From: Ogataea parapolymorpha DL-1
Lineage: Eukaryota > Ascomycota > Pichiomycetes > Pichiales > Pichiaceae
Assembly (NCBI RefSeq): GCF_000187245.1
Contig: NC_027860.1
Span: forward strand, 744,001-808,000
Reading direction: 5' to 3'
Length of the DNA: 64,000 nt
The first letter of the stretch is position 1. The number at the start of each line of letters is the position of its first letter. The notes beneath the pieces were generated by a model, which saw only the letters and a list, made by a program, of their open reading frames with translations, was not told the DNA's origin and ran no database searches. Of the stretch, positions 26,498 to 35,640 are shown piece by piece. A program made the position numbers and the translations under genes.

Positions 26498-27355
26498 AAG
26501 TCGGTAGCAATTAAAGTAGACAACGGGTATCCCTTTGATTTCCTCACTTGTTTTCACTTTTTTCCACCAAATACGTGTTAATCGGTTGTGAGCACCGTCG
26601 CTTAGCAATGAAAAAAAAAACATCTCAGCTAAATCGGGAACAACTCTACACCATAACAGTCATTTCGTTATGTTGCGTTTTCCACGACCTATGATAGGCT
26701 CCCCAACACGTTTCCTAACCACAGACGAGGATCTCAGACTCTAAACGTATACGTGTTTCTGAAGTGACATGGAATTTCAGTGCCACAAATCGAAACCCGT
26801 ACCTGAGCTTGAACTTTTCTCGTCTTCTGTGAGTTGAATATCTGGATGGCATCATCTCAAACGAATTGTCCATCCAGGGCAGATTCTCGTGACTGAAGAG
26901 CTTCTCATAACAGAGTGGACGTTTTCTTCACCCCTTCATGAGCGATCCCGACCATCTGAAACTAAATTTGTCCGCTGTGATGCTAAAGATAACCGATTGC
27001 CACAATATGCTTCCGACTTGAACAAAACGTTTTATCGATACTTACAAATATGACTGAGTATGACTTTATCACAGGATGTTTTGCCACTTTTGACTAACAC
27101 AAGAGCTGGTATGAAATTGAAGATAGTGTATTCAAAATATTATAAAGTAAATAAATCACAAAGGAGCCAGTACAAATTCCGGTTTGCAGGCGCCGCCTGG
27201 CGAAGAGCCGCAGTAAAATTTCCATTCGCGCTGCTCCCCTCCATAAATGAAATGACCCGTTACCCTACCCGGTGCAGAGGTGCAAAAAGTTTCCTACGTA
27301 CTTGGCCCTTTTATTGTGAAAAAAAAGGATGTGTCTCTGTTAGCTAATCTATACT
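26498..27355. other. 860-bp non-coding stretch upstream of the 14-3-3 gene
   Basis: This is one of the two longest gene-free stretches in the window. It should contain the 14-3-3 promoter and the ARX1 3' end. It holds an isolated canonical 5' splice site (minus strand, 27040-27045), the Rap1-like 19-bp motif at 27267-27285, and an open frame of about 55-60 codons with no clear match on the minus strand (about 26700-26925). A 95-codon plus-strand frame at 27060 looks random. Confidence 0.5.
27267..27285 (-). promoter_or_regulatory. Second copy of the Rap1-like 19-bp motif
   Basis: The plus strand reads ACCCGGTGCAGAGGTGCAA, 16 of 19 bases identical to the RPL21 copy and in the same orientation relative to the downstream minus-strand gene. 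It lies about 820 bp upstream of the 14-3-3 ATG. Confidence 0.35.
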
Positions 27356-29008
27356 CTAATTACTGCTTTTCATTGGCTGACATTCCTTGATTTTCAGTCC
27401 AAATCTCTGGTCCTGCGTCAATTGCACAAGATCGTTCACGCTCTGTGCTACAGCTCCAGAAAGTTGGAATTTAGAGTGCACCCAGCTTGGTTTCGAGGTC
27501 GAAAGGCCACCACTCAAGCGTATCAATTCATTGTTGTCTCCATTCAAAACAACAGTGGACAGTTCACGAGCAACAGGAATTTCCTTTGAGGCTTTCAGCA
27601 ACGATTTCAGCTTCAAAGAGGTGAGACCCAGTCTGGGCAGCGGCAGCTCCAGGCCCGGCAAAACAGGATTTTCCGCGTCGTATCCATTGACACCAGTGGA
27701 AGTTGAAGCATTCAAGATAACCTGCAGAGGCACAAACCTGGCCCTCAGAATAGGCTTTGCGACAACAAGGTGTCTATTAACGAGCTCTACAAGTCCCAAC
27801 CGAGCTGGCTTGATTTCCTGCTGAATGGATCTGAGTTGCTGCTCAATGTCTCCCGAAAGGTCAAATGGGAAGCCAGATGTCAAATGCGCGAGTTTGAAGG
27901 GGTAGACAGACAACTTATTGTCAACGGTCGAGAGCAGCTTCCTTGAGGTTTTCAGTTTCAATTGGTGTGAAATGGCAACGTCTCGCACAAATATACTGGG
28001 TCTAGGTCTGAAGGCTTCCTTAGAGTGATTTGCACCAGTCACATTATCAACGGCCTGCAGAGTGATCAAACCAGGTCCTTCGGTTTCCTGCAAAGGTGCC
28101 ATCTTGATGTCGACTGTGTAAACTTCGCCAGGAGACACAACAAAGTCGTCGGTTGGAACTGCAGATGAAGCTGTCACCCTGGCACTCTTGGTCTTGTCGT
28201 AAGTAGCGAGCTCTTGACTACCATTGTACTTTGGCGATTTTTTCAACAGCCTGAGCTCTTGATCAGCCTCCGACCAAACAACACCTTTGAAATCCCTCTC
28301 AGCAACGATTCCTTCTGCCTGACCCGCGAGGAACCGCCTTATCCTTCTAACTTTGGACGTTGGCACAACCACGCAGTTGAAACTCTCGGCAATGGAGTCC
28401 ACAATCTGTCTGATGGTGGATCCTCTGATCAATCCCGAGCCATCAGCCAAAGACTGAGGAATCTTCTCTGGTGTCAGGGACAATGCAAGTAAAGCGATCA
28501 CGGTTTCAGATGCAATATAGGAAGCACAGATTGCGTCTGCACTGGAGCCAAGCAGGGGGCCCACAGAAGCTCCTGGAGGGTATATCACCAGTGTGTGCGA
28601 CAGGTTAGAGGTGTATCCATCAATGTGACAGCCGAGGTTGATGGTAACAATGTCTCCAGCTTTGAATTTAAAGTTTGTCTCGTCGTCAACTTCAGGTGAA
28701 TATCCAACAACGACATCGTTCACGTCGATAGTGACGGGCTGAGCAATACCCTTTTCCCTAACCTGGTTCTTGTATGCGTTATCAAGCGCAACTTTCATGT
28801 GTGAGTCTCCAAGCAGACAAAGTTCGGCGATAGAATAAGGTTCATGCTTCCCAAGATGGTACGAGTCGTTGATGAGCTCAGTCAAGTAAGCAAGACAAGT
28901 TTGAGTGATTTGGCCTGCCAGTCTATATTTATCAAGAACATTTGGGTTTAGCACATTCTTCTTCTCAAGCAGGATGCTCTTGTCCTTGTCAGAAACTGAT
29001 AATTCCAT
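27356..29008 (-). CDS. ARX1: 60S pre-ribosome export factor Arx1 (methionine aminopeptidase-like)
   Basis: The 550-residue protein has the pita-bread peptidase fold but is catalytically inert in this family. Matches to Arx1 run along the N-terminal two-thirds: LNPNVLDKYRLAGQI, GDIVTINLGCHIDGYTSNLSHTLV, LLALSLTPEKIPQSL, SKVRRIRRFLAGQAEGIVAE and SAVPTDDFVVSPGEVYTVD. Arx1 caps the polypeptide exit tunnel of pre-60S particles and helps nuclear export. The divalent-metal ligands expected in true methionine aminopeptidases are mostly not preserved. S. cerevisiae Arx1 has 593 residues. It diverges from ADK2, with 296 bp between starts. Confidence 0.93.
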   Translation of the reverse strand: MELSVSDKDKSILLEKKNVLNPNVLDKYRLAGQITQTCLAYLTELINDSYHLGKHEPYSIAELCLLGDSHMKVALDNAYKNQVREKGIAQPVTIDVNDVVVGYSPEVDDETNFKFKAGDIVTINLGCHIDGYTSNLSHTLVIYPPGASVGPLLGSSADAICASYIASETVIALLALSLTPEKIPQSLADGSGLIRGSTIRQIVDSIAESFNCVVVPTSKVRRIRRFLAGQAEGIVAERDFKGVVWSEADQELRLLKKSPKYNGSQELATYDKTKSARVTASSAVPTDDFVVSPGEVYTVDIKMAPLQETEGPGLITLQAVDNVTGANHSKEAFRPRPSIFVRDVAISHQLKLKTSRKLLSTVDNKLSVYPFKLAHLTSGFPFDLSGDIEQQLRSIQQEIKPARLGLVELVNRHLVVAKPILRARFVPLQVILNASTSTGVNGYDAENPVLPGLELPLPRLGLTSLKLKSLLKASKEIPVARELSTVVLNGDNNELIRLSGGLSTSKPSWVHSKFQLSGAVAQSVNDLVQLTQDQRFGLKIKECQPMKSSN

Positions 29009-29304
29009 CGCTGGGGTCTTTGAATTGAATCAAATTTATTTTCAAAAAATTTTTTTTTATTCGCATACACGACGATCTGATAAGCGAGAACGGGGTAGGA
29101 CAGAAACTACTTCGCCTTAAGGAAGCCTGTTTCGGGACATTTTCCTAGGCCAGTGAGAAAACTTTTAGTACAGACGCTATCCAGAAATCGTCCATCGTAA
29201 GGTAGGAAAAATCAACATTCCACCTCTTTCCATCCAACCGCGCCGTTTGAACGATTAAGACTATCTCAGAAATCTTTCCCCGTCAAAAATATATTTATTC
29301 CTTT

Positions 29305-29958
29305 ATGCCGCTTCGACTTGTTCTTCTGGGAGCACCTGGATCGGGCAAAGGCACACTCACAACGAGGCTATTGAAACAAATACCTCATCTCACTTCTATT
29401 TCCACGGGCGATCTTTTGCGGGCTGAAATTCAGAACTCAACCCCAATAGGAAGACTTGCTGATGCATATATCAAGGAGGGGAAACTGCTTCCTGACGAAT
29501 TGATGGCAGGAATGGTGGAAACAGAGCTTGCAAAGAGAAAAATCATAGACAAGTCGTTTCTGCTAGATGGCTTTCCGCGAACTACCAGCCAAGCATTGGA
29601 GCTGGAACGCCGGCTTCAAGATAATAGTATAAATCTGGTTGTTGAACTAGACGTCCCGCCCGATGTGATTGTCGGAAGAATCGCAAACCGGTGGATGCAT
29701 TCATCGGGAAGAGTTTACAACTTGGAGTATAATCCTCCCAAGGTTCCGTTTAAGGACGATGTGACTGGGGAGCCACTATTTCAGCGGCCAGACGACAATC
29801 CCGAGACTGTTCGCAAAAGACTAAAAACCTATTATGAGCAATTGGAGCCGATCAAACGGTTCTACCAGTCTCGAGGTGTGTACGACAAAGTTGGAGGCGA
29901 GACGTCAGATATCATTTTTCCCCAGCTATATAGGCTTGCCAGGAGTCGGCTTGATTAA
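29305..29958 (+). CDS. ADK2: Mitochondrial GTP:AMP phosphotransferase (adenylate kinase 3)
   Basis: The 217-residue adenylate kinase has the P-loop GAPGSGKGT at residues 9-17, STGDLLRAEI, and FLLDGFPRTTSQA, then a LID domain about 30 residues long (RWMHSSGRVYNLEYNPPKV). The LID lacks zinc ligands. Adenylate kinase 3 phosphorylates AMP with GTP in the mitochondrial matrix. Its N-terminus (MPLRLVLLGAPGSGKGT) is not a classical presequence; yeast Adk2 is likewise imported without a cleaved one. The 'GVYDKV' region near the C-terminus is typical. It could instead be cytosolic Adk1, but the LID sequence and length favour Adk2. Confidence 0.85.
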   Translation: MPLRLVLLGAPGSGKGTLTTRLLKQIPHLTSISTGDLLRAEIQNSTPIGRLADAYIKEGKLLPDELMAGMVETELAKRKIIDKSFLLDGFPRTTSQALELERRLQDNSINLVVELDVPPDVIVGRIANRWMHSSGRVYNLEYNPPKVPFKDDVTGEPLFQRPDDNPETVRKRLKTYYEQLEPIKRFYQSRGVYDKVGGETSDIIFPQLYRLARSRLD

Positions 29959-30158
29959 CCAATAGAGGGGCGCATTGTCAATGTAGAATTGTTTGTATTC
30001 AGGAGACATAGCCCTGATAGAATATTCTAGCCACCAACGGCTCCCTTGTTAGTAGCTGAAAAAACGTGTGCTATTCCATCCCAAACTCTAAAAAAAGCCG
30101 AAAAAAATAATACATCTCTACATTAAAAAGTGGGTCTAATTTATAGTTACATTTCAAA

Positions 30159-32318
30159 ATGCAAGTCTCTGGCCGACCTGCGATCAATGATTTCAAAAAA
30201 AGGCGGCGATCTGCTCGGGCTTGCTTGGTCTGCCGTGAGAGAAAAGTTAAATGCGACGTTACGCTGACCTACCCCGATAAATGTTCCAACTGCGTTCATT
30301 TCGATATCGACTGTTTACTTCCCGAACCTAAAAAACGAAGCAGTGAAAAGGTGGATAAGCTCAGGTCGGACAGCAAATTTCTCAAGTCGAGCAAGATGCC
30401 AGAGATACCCAAGTTCATCGGGAAGGACCCGCGAACCGAGCTTCCTGAGCTGTATGCACGAAGACTCGACCCGAACAGAATGTTGCAACGGGACATTACG
30501 TCGTCTGCTATTGATGAGTACTACGGGCCTTCGACGTTCCTGCACATGGCGTTGAAAGAGTACATGGACGAGAAGAAGAGAACGGAATATCTACAATTGT
30601 TCCACCTAAATAAGGTGGAATATAATTATTTGGACGGTCTGGGGTGCTTCCATATACCGGACGAGCAATTGTTCGAGAGTTACATTGATAGCTATTTCCA
30701 GGTCCTCCATCCCCAGCTACCAGTTATAAATAAGCAGCAGTTTTTGGAAGATTATCTGACGCTGAAAAATCCACAGAGCTTACTCCTGCTGCAGTCTGTG
30801 CTGTTTGCAGGCTCCCGAGTCTATGGCGACCCCAATTGGACAGACGAGGAACGGGCTCACCAGGAGAAAATAAGCATGCTTCTCAACCGCCGTGCCAAAG
30901 CGCTTTTTGAGCACCACGTGGAGACAGAGCCAATTCCGTTGCTTCAATCGATGATAGTTTTTGGAAATTACTGGGATTCCCATGTCGGGAACACGAAAAA
31001 TGGCATTTTCCTCAATACCATCAAGCTGGCAGCATCAACGGCCTTGTGCATTGGACTTAATAGAAATTTCGACCAGCGGCCAGAGCTGTCTATCATGGAG
31101 AAAAACCTTTACAAGCGAATATGGTGGGCCATTTTCATCAGAGACACTTACAGCTCTTTCACCTTTGCCAGACCGTTTTCGATTGATCTTTCCGAGTGCG
31201 AGGTTCCTTGGCCGACGAGAGAGACTCTTGTGGACAGCAAAGAAGGCTCTTTTGGCTACGAGTTTGATACAAGCGATCTGGATAAGGACTTTTTCCTGCA
31301 CAAATTGGCTCTCGCCAAAGTGACGAGAAATATTATGGACAACCAGAATTTAATTTCGAAAATCACGGAAAAAGGCGCTTCCACATACTCTCTGCTCAAA
31401 GAGTGTGACATGCTGCTCTACGAATGGATCCAGAAACTGCCCGACACGCTGAAACTGGATGTGCGCGACAAAAACAGCCCTCCTAATTTCTACGCTGCTT
31501 GTCTCGCACTAGAGTACCATACGGTGCTGCTTTTCATTCACCGCAGCAACATTGTGAGCAGCTCGCGGCCAGAAAGAGCCTCAGAGAACCTGGACACGCT
31601 CCCGTCGTGGAGCGTCTCGTTCAAAGCAGCGTATACGGTTATGCTGATTGGTGAGTATCTCACAAAACACCAGCTTCTGGAGAAGTACAACGGCATGATA
31701 ATCTACAGTATGTGGAGCGCAGGCACCATGATGGTGTATCACCTGTACAACAAGGACCCGAAGATCTCGGAGATTGCGCATCGGTCGATTCTTGCGTGCA
31801 TTAATGTTCTTGCAGAGACGAAGAAAAAGTGGCCTATGGCCGATTTCGTGATGTTCAGTCTCAAAATGTTTTTGACGGACAAGTCAAGACGGCAGATGCT
31901 GATTCGAGGCATACTGAATACCGTGAATAAGGAAGTCAACTTAGAACGGCGGACGTTATACACGAGTGTCATTTTGGATGAGTCACTGAGACGATTTGAG
32001 CCGGACGAGAGAAGGTGCTACGGTACACCGCTCGTCAGCGCAGAGAGGGGCACGCTTAGAGAGCCGTCGACTGTACCTCCTATTACAGAGAGCCCTTCTA
32101 GACGGAAACCTGCTTTACTAAACGAGGGCACTCAAGGCATGTCTCCAGGAGTTCTGGAGCCGTCTCTCACAGAACTAATAGACGAAAACTGGCTGCCATC
32201 GTTCGACGTATCCGGGTTTCCTGACGTTACAGGGGCCACGACTCCAGATAATATGGCTATGTCGAACCTCGTGGGTGATCTGTTTGGCGTTTTCGGTGGC
32301 AGCGAATATGGTTTCTAA
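30159..32318 (+). CDS. Zn2Cys6 transcription factor with fungal-specific middle domain
   Basis: The 719-residue protein starts with a zinc cluster at residues 22-52: Cys22, 25, 32, 42, 45 and 52 in the pattern CX2CX6CX9CX2CX6C, preceded by KKRRRSARA. A linker follows, then a fungal-specific (MHR) regulatory domain from about residue 175 to 500, with SLLLLQSVLFAGSRVY, AASTALCIGLNR and the typical WWAIFIRDTYSS segment. Such factors bind CGG-type sites and respond to metabolites. The DNA-binding region resembles the Ctf1/FarA lineage of fatty-acid regulators, which is a guess from sequence feel. The C-terminus (about 620-719) is Pro/Ser/Thr-rich and acidic and may activate transcription. Confidence 0.88.
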   Translation: MQVSGRPAINDFKKRRRSARACLVCRERKVKCDVTLTYPDKCSNCVHFDIDCLLPEPKKRSSEKVDKLRSDSKFLKSSKMPEIPKFIGKDPRTELPELYARRLDPNRMLQRDITSSAIDEYYGPSTFLHMALKEYMDEKKRTEYLQLFHLNKVEYNYLDGLGCFHIPDEQLFESYIDSYFQVLHPQLPVINKQQFLEDYLTLKNPQSLLLLQSVLFAGSRVYGDPNWTDEERAHQEKISMLLNRRAKALFEHHVETEPIPLLQSMIVFGNYWDSHVGNTKNGIFLNTIKLAASTALCIGLNRNFDQRPELSIMEKNLYKRIWWAIFIRDTYSSFTFARPFSIDLSECEVPWPTRETLVDSKEGSFGYEFDTSDLDKDFFLHKLALAKVTRNIMDNQNLISKITEKGASTYSLLKECDMLLYEWIQKLPDTLKLDVRDKNSPPNFYAACLALEYHTVLLFIHRSNIVSSSRPERASENLDTLPSWSVSFKAAYTVMLIGEYLTKHQLLEKYNGMIIYSMWSAGTMMVYHLYNKDPKISEIAHRSILACINVLAETKKKWPMADFVMFSLKMFLTDKSRRQMLIRGILNTVNKEVNLERRTLYTSVILDESLRRFEPDERRCYGTPLVSAERGTLREPSTVPPITESPSRRKPALLNEGTQGMSPGVLEPSLTELIDENWLPSFDVSGFPDVTGATTPDNMAMSNLVGDLFGVFGGSEYGF

Positions 32319-32447
32319 TAATTCAACGAGACGGTGAAATTAATTAATTATAATAAATACGGAGTAATCAATCAAGTCGCGGAATTTCTTAATGAACAAA
32401 ATATTCCACTAGTATCTCAATTCATAATCTGGAATCTTATTTAATAC

Positions 32448-34562
32448 ATGCTGTTGTTTCCAAGATTACTCGGCAGATCAGTGATACATCGTGGTCTGCG
32501 CAATCCGGCCATTGCTCCGCTTTCGAGCGTGAGAATGCTGAGCCGAACATGGGCTCCCCTTAGCCATACGGGAATTGTGAGGCCTGCTGTTAGCTTGAGT
32601 CCAGTGCAGGTTGCAAGAAGGTTCAGCTCGACTAGCCAGAAATTCGACTCCCAAAAAGAATTGAAAGATGAGCCCAAGGATGGCACCGATGGTGGACAAA
32701 AGAAAAAGTCGTCGTTCAAAGAAATATGGGAATTGCTCAGACTCACAAAGACAGAAATCCCTACAATGTCAATTGCCATATTGCTCCTCTTTGTTTCGTC
32801 CTCTGTTTCGATGGTTTTTCCTATGATAATGGGAAAAGTGATAGACATGGCGAAAGCCGAGGACCAGAAGTCAACTATTAGCATATTGTCCTATGAAGTG
32901 CCTGCTAACCAATTCTACGCCGCAGTGGGGGTCCTGTTTTTCTTGGGAGCTTCTGCTAACTTTGGAAGGATCATTCTTTTGCGCAAAGTCGGCGAGCGGA
33001 TCATGGCCAAGCTGAGACTTGATATATTGCGAAAAATATTCTACCAGGATGCTAAGTTTTGGGATTACCACAAGTCGGGTGATCTGATCTCACGTTTGGT
33101 TAATGACTCGACCATTGTGGCGCGCTCTGTCACCCAGAACATCAGTGACGGCTTGCGTTCGTCGATCAGCGGGCTTGTTGGAATTATTATGATGGTGACC
33201 ATTTCTGTGAAGCTTACAGGCTACATGACGTTGATTTTCCCTGTTCTCATTTTTATGTCGTTGGTGTTTGGAAGAAAAATCAAGGCTTTATCCAAAGATA
33301 TCCAGAAACAACTGGGAAACCTCACCAAAGTGTCTGAGGAGCAATTCAATTTCACAAAAACTATCCAGAGCTTCAACAACGAGGAGTACGAGGTGGGCAA
33401 GTTCCGCAAGGAGGTCCAGAAACTGTACAACCTGTCTGTCTATGAGGGACGGCTTAATGGCTACTTTTTTGCAGGCAATGGTTTTGTCGGTAACGTTTTC
33501 CTCATAGGACTGCTGTCGTTGGGCGTACAGATGGTGCGTCAAGGAGAACTCTCCATTGGAGAGCTTTCCTCGTACATGCTATACACGACATTTAGTGCGT
33601 CAAGCGTGTATTCGCTGTCAAACTTCTATTCGGAGCTGATGAAGGGCGTGGGAGCGTCAGAACGTGTGTTCGAGCTCATCAGGCTGCAACCAGCTATTGT
33701 TCCTTCTGAGGGAAAGAAAATCAACGTATTGGGCAACATTGAGTTTAGAAACGTCGCTTTCAAGTACCCAACACGTCCGACCCACCAGGTGTTTGGCTCT
33801 TTGAACCTCAAGATCAATAAGGGTGACCATGTCTGTCTCGTTGGGCCGAGCGGGTGCGGAAAAAGTACTGTGGCTCAGCTACTCCTGCGCCACTACGAGC
33901 CACTCTCCGGTAGCATTCTCATCGACGGCCAACCTCTGACGGACGTCAGTCTGGCTAGTTTCAGAGAACAGACGGGAGTTGTCCAGCAGGAGCCCATGCT
34001 CTTTTCTGGCACTCTAAGGGAGAATATCACATACGGAAAGATGGATGCTACCGAGGAGGAGATCCAGAAAGTGTGTGATCTTGCCAACTGCACTAGCTTC
34101 ATCAACAACTTCCCAGACAAACTGGAAACTGTGGTTGGATCCAGGGGCACCCAGCTTAGCGGAGGACAGAAACAGAGGATAGCCCTTGCAAGAACGCTGC
34201 TTTTGGGCCATCGCACCGACAAGAAAGTGTCGGTTCCTGAAGCTTACAGTTCGCGTGGAGAGCTGCTTCTTGGGCCAAGCATTTTGATTCTGGACGAGGC
34301 CACGTCTGCACTGGATGCCAAGTCGGAGGAGGCCATCAAGCGCACGCTCAAGCTGAGACAGGAGGCTGGTCTGACCACCATCAGCATCGCTCATCGGTTG
34401 AGCACCATCAAGACCAGCGACAAAATTGTCGTTTTCAACCATAAGGGTGTGATCGTGGAGTACGACAATTTCGACAAGTTGTATGCTGACCCCAAGAGCG
34501 AGCTCAACAGACTGCTTTCGAAGAGCGAGAGCGGCGAGGAGACTGAAGAAAAGGATGAGTGA
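32448..34562 (+). CDS. MDL1: Mitochondrial ABC half-transporter, Mdl1/Mdl2 type
   Basis: The 704-residue protein is a half ABC transporter: a presequence-like N-terminus (about 1-70), six membrane helices (about 105-390) and one nucleotide-binding domain. Walker A GPSGCGKST is near residue 466, the signature LSGGQ near 569 and Walker B ILILDEATSALD near 611. Mdl1 in yeast exports peptides from the matrix produced by m-AAA proteolysis. Between LSGGQ and Walker B an extra segment of about 22 residues (GHRTDKKVSVPEAYSSRGE) is inserted; the family normally has none there. The gene symbol is by best resemblance; Mdl2 is possible. Confidence 0.88.
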   Translation: MLLFPRLLGRSVIHRGLRNPAIAPLSSVRMLSRTWAPLSHTGIVRPAVSLSPVQVARRFSSTSQKFDSQKELKDEPKDGTDGGQKKKSSFKEIWELLRLTKTEIPTMSIAILLLFVSSSVSMVFPMIMGKVIDMAKAEDQKSTISILSYEVPANQFYAAVGVLFFLGASANFGRIILLRKVGERIMAKLRLDILRKIFYQDAKFWDYHKSGDLISRLVNDSTIVARSVTQNISDGLRSSISGLVGIIMMVTISVKLTGYMTLIFPVLIFMSLVFGRKIKALSKDIQKQLGNLTKVSEEQFNFTKTIQSFNNEEYEVGKFRKEVQKLYNLSVYEGRLNGYFFAGNGFVGNVFLIGLLSLGVQMVRQGELSIGELSSYMLYTTFSASSVYSLSNFYSELMKGVGASERVFELIRLQPAIVPSEGKKINVLGNIEFRNVAFKYPTRPTHQVFGSLNLKINKGDHVCLVGPSGCGKSTVAQLLLRHYEPLSGSILIDGQPLTDVSLASFREQTGVVQQEPMLFSGTLRENITYGKMDATEEEIQKVCDLANCTSFINNFPDKLETVVGSRGTQLSGGQKQRIALARTLLLGHRTDKKVSVPEAYSSRGELLLGPSILILDEATSALDAKSEEAIKRTLKLRQEAGLTTISIAHRLSTIKTSDKIVVFNHKGVIVEYDNFDKLYADPKSELNRLLSKSESGEETEEKDE

Positions 34563-34584
34563 ATAGAATAATAATGTACATATA

Positions 34585-35553
34585 TCAACGCGATTGATGC
34601 CACAGAGCAAATGCGTCGCCGTTTTTTAGCAATGCCTGGACGTTTGGCCCTGGAATGTGCTCTGACCTGCCAAAACCAACGTTGGAGTCTTGCACGCCGT
34701 ATTTTAGCATGGCTATCCAGCTTGTGTCGATCAATTGCAGCAGCTGCTCTGCCGTCGACGTAGACACCAGACCGCTCACAGACACTCTATAAATTTCCTC
34801 CTCATTGTTTAGGTCCACGGTTTCGCGGTAGGTCGAGACGTTGGCGTCCGTTCTGTCGAAAGGAGAGAGCTGCGGGCCGTTGATGGACGCATATGCTAGC
34901 CATTCAAGCGTCGTGGACAGCCACTCCTCGTCGTCCAGCGGAACCAGGCTAGGCATGCACAGTCGGCCCAGTCTACTCACAGTGGGCTGAACAACAACCT
35001 TGCGCACTCCCTCGAGCTGCAAGTCTCCAACCACTGCGAATCGGAGCGGTTTCTGGTATTTTTCCGCGAACCAGAAGAGTCGAAGCGAGTTTCTGTCTTC
35101 CGTCGCCAGCTGGCTCAGATCGAGCTGCACCACAAATAGCTGCTGTCTGATGTTTTTATTTCCCTGTGAAAGAGCCGAACGTACGCCCTTAAGTCCAGAT
35201 TTGTAGTAGGATTCTGCGGTGAGGCGAAGCGTCAGAATGCCTCGTATCAGAGAAACCGTGTCCTCATGCTCAGCATGCTGGGCAACAGAAACCATCTGGA
35301 TACTTCCAATGTCAATTTGCGACGCCTGTTTCACAAAGCTCTGCAGTATTGTGTGCAGCGAGCAGTCTACAATGCCATAGCCGTATTTCAGATCGGCGAG
35401 TCTGGCCTCGATGTTCTTGCTCACAAACACGTTTTTCGGCACCAAAAAATCAATCCTATTGGGGAAGTTCTGTTTCTCGACCTGCCTGGCCACCTCGTCA
35501 CCACACTCGGTCCAGGAGCCGGTCCGTACTCTGATTTTAGGTGGTTTTTTCAT
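34585..35553 (-). CDS. RNase P/MRP subunit, Rpp40 family
   Basis: The first ATG in the frame is at 35553 (an upstream TTG is in frame), giving 322 residues. The protein aligns with human RPP40 over most of its length: an N-terminal IDFLVPKN strand (human VSFLIPE), LTLRLTAESYYKSGLKG (human LILSLDKDTYEETGLQG), the following VQLDLSQL (human VSIDLMEL), KPLRFAVVGD (human KPLKFDFLLA), and the tail GFGRSEHIPG. Rpp40 is a structural protein of the tRNA 5'-processing ribonucleoprotein. Saccharomyces has no recognised Rpp40. The gene is divergent from MET2 with 87 bp between start codons and converges on MDL1. Confidence 0.75.
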   Translation of the reverse strand: MKKPPKIRVRTGSWTECGDEVARQVEKQNFPNRIDFLVPKNVFVSKNIEARLADLKYGYGIVDCSLHTILQSFVKQASQIDIGSIQMVSVAQHAEHEDTVSLIRGILTLRLTAESYYKSGLKGVRSALSQGNKNIRQQLFVVQLDLSQLATEDRNSLRLFWFAEKYQKPLRFAVVGDLQLEGVRKVVVQPTVSRLGRLCMPSLVPLDDEEWLSTTLEWLAYASINGPQLSPFDRTDANVSTYRETVDLNNEEEIYRVSVSGLVSTSTAEQLLQLIDTSWIAMLKYGVQDSNVGFGRSEHIPGPNVQALLKNGDAFALWHQSR

Positions 35554-35640
35554 TGAGAATGAGAGGCAGTGCAACTACGACAAAAAAAAATCTAAAAAAT
35601 ACATTTAAAAAAAGAGTCAGAGTTCAACTTGCACACCGAC

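Noticed and set aside
26700..26925. Box C/D snoRNA on the minus strand (weak C-box ATGATGC and CTGA)
   Set aside because: The C box is imperfect and no convincing terminal stem was found.
27060..27347. 95-codon plus-strand frame in the gap before ARX1
   Set aside because: No recognisable domain; composition looks random; it starts inside a likely promoter region.
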